DNA of 12,914 nucleotides, taken from Oscillospiraceae bacterium (GTDB taxonomy: Bacteria > Bacillota > Clostridia > Oscillospirales > Oscillospiraceae). Of the stretch, positions 12,316 to 12,914 are shown one piece after another. Within the stretch, counting starts at the first letter, position 1. Each line of letters opens with the position of its first letter. The notes beneath the pieces were generated by a model that had not been told where the DNA came from, ran no database searches, and saw only the letters and a program-made list of their open reading frames with translations. Both the position numbers and the translations under genes were made by a program. The DNA is taken from NCBI GenBank assembly GCA_031288675.1, contig JAITQY010000003.1, positions 1 to 12,914 on the forward strand, in the 5' to 3' direction.

Positions 12316-12914
12316 CTAAGACTGCTTGCGCTCGTCGATAATGCGTTTCGCTTTATGAGTACTGCGTTCTAAGCTGCCGTCCGGAAGAACGATGACATTA
12401 GCCGGTTTTACTCCGCAACGCGCTTTCAGCGCGTCGCTGACCTTTCGCGCTGTCGCCTCATCGGTTATCTTGCCTGCGTTTTCAACGGTAACTTCGTATT
12501 TGCAGGTAAAGTCTTTCTCGTAGATACGCACGGTGTATTCTCCGGTGACCTCCTCCAATCCGCGTATAACGTACTCAATGTCGCTGGGATAGACGTTGAC
12601 CGCGCTGACGATAAACATATCGTCCTTGCGCCCGTCTACATAAATTCTGCCGTGGGTGCGTCCGCATTTGCAGGGAGTGGTATCTATCCGCCCGATGTCG
12701 CCGGTGCGGAATCGTATCATGGGACGCGCTCGCTTACGGAGCGTTGTGTATACCAGTTCTCCGCGTTCGCCGGGTTTTAGTACCTCTCCGGTTTGCAGGT
12801 CAATGGTCTCAACAAGGATATGATCCTCCGCGATATGAAGCCCGTCATGTACCTCGCACTGCGCCGCGCACGCTCCGAAAATGTCGCTCAGCCCGTAGAA
12901 GTCGAACAGTTCCG
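12316..12914 (-). CDS. paaK: Phenylacetate-CoA ligase family protein (5' part outside window)
   Basis: The frame is open from the window edge to a TAG at 12318-12316, giving the last 198 residues. This adenylate-forming enzyme family activates phenylacetate or related aryl acids to CoA thioesters with ATP. Visible motifs are LFDFYGLSDIFG with the A5-type YGLS, GLHIAEDHILVETID, GERGELVYTTL, and RPMIRFRTGDIGRID with the conserved RTGD. A CxC..TH segment, CKCGRTHGRIYVDGRKDDMF, follows, and then NVYPSDIEYVI at the start of the C-terminal lid domain. The real start lies outside the window; the ATG near 12720 is internal. The substrate cannot be decided. In anaerobes this family often sits by indolepyruvate oxidoreductase genes, which are not visible here. 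Confidence 0.9.
   Translation of the reverse strand, partial: ELFDFYGLSDIFGACAAQCEVHDGLHIAEDHILVETIDLQTGEVLKPGERGELVYTTLRKRARPMIRFRTGDIGRIDTTPCKCGRTHGRIYVDGRKDDMFIVSAVNVYPSDIEYVIRGLEEVTGEYTVRIYEKDFTCKYEVTVENAGKITDEATARKVSDALKARCGVKPANVIVLPDGSLERSTHKAKRIIDERKQS

Noticed and set aside
12316..12720. A separate 134-residue minus-strand gene starting at 12720
   Set aside because: The frame stays open to the window edge and the upstream residues contain the expected ligase motifs (YGLS, GLHIAEDH), so the ATG is internal to a partial gene.

Overview
The window looks like chromosomal DNA of a spore-forming member of the Clostridia (Firmicutes), of middling GC content. The evidence is the 3' part of a spoIIIA sporulation operon, a HrcA/CIRCE-controlled groES-groEL operon, a tryptophan-type T-box leader, a PadR/DUF1700/DUF4097 envelope module, and strong purine-rich ribosome binding sites in front of most genes. 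I cannot name a species.

Layout. (1) Positions 1-2841, plus strand: the last codons of a probable spoIIIAC, then spoIIIAD, AE, AF, AG and AH, closed by a hairpin at 2861-2895. These proteins form the membrane channel between mother cell and forespore. AE, AF and AG are shorter than their Bacillus counterparts. (2) 2915-3307, minus strand: an unrecognised 130-residue ORF. Its leader begins in an intergenic repeat that carries a perfect sigma-A promoter. (3) 3841-5750, plus: a PadR repressor with a palindromic operator over its own -10 box, overlapping a DUF1700 (HAAS) membrane protein, which overlaps a DUF4097 protein. (4) 5857-6120, minus: rpsT (ribosomal protein S20), ending at a long perfect hairpin. 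(5) 6306-8046, plus: promoter, Trp T-box riboswitch and a TrpB2-type tryptophan synthase beta gene with no trpA beside it. (6) 8214-10302, plus: promoter, CIRCE operator, groES, groEL and terminator. (7) 10386-10754, minus: a membrane-anchored protein resembling the C-terminal domain of BofC. (8) 10828-11880, plus: tmcAL (tRNA-Met wobble cytidine acetylation), apparently short at its C-terminus. (9) 11881-12315: gene-free DNA filled with intergenic repeat. (10) 12316-12914, minus: the 3' part of a phenylacetate-CoA ligase family gene that runs off the window.

The most unusual structure is a 126-bp element present twice in opposite orientation, at 3659-3534 (minus) and 11926-12051 (plus). The copies align without gaps at about 102 of 126 positions by hand count. 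Each contains TTGACA-17 bp-TATAAT, and exactly 7 bases after the -10 box begins the most conserved block. The copies are followed by shared modules built from words such as CTGCCGACTAATGACTG and CGTCCCCGTAGGG. One copy sits upstream of the unknown minus-strand ORF. The other leads into about 310 bases with no plus-strand gene and may be transcribed as a non-coding RNA. A short fragment of the same word family also lies inside the spoIIIA operon, just before the shortened spoIIIAE.
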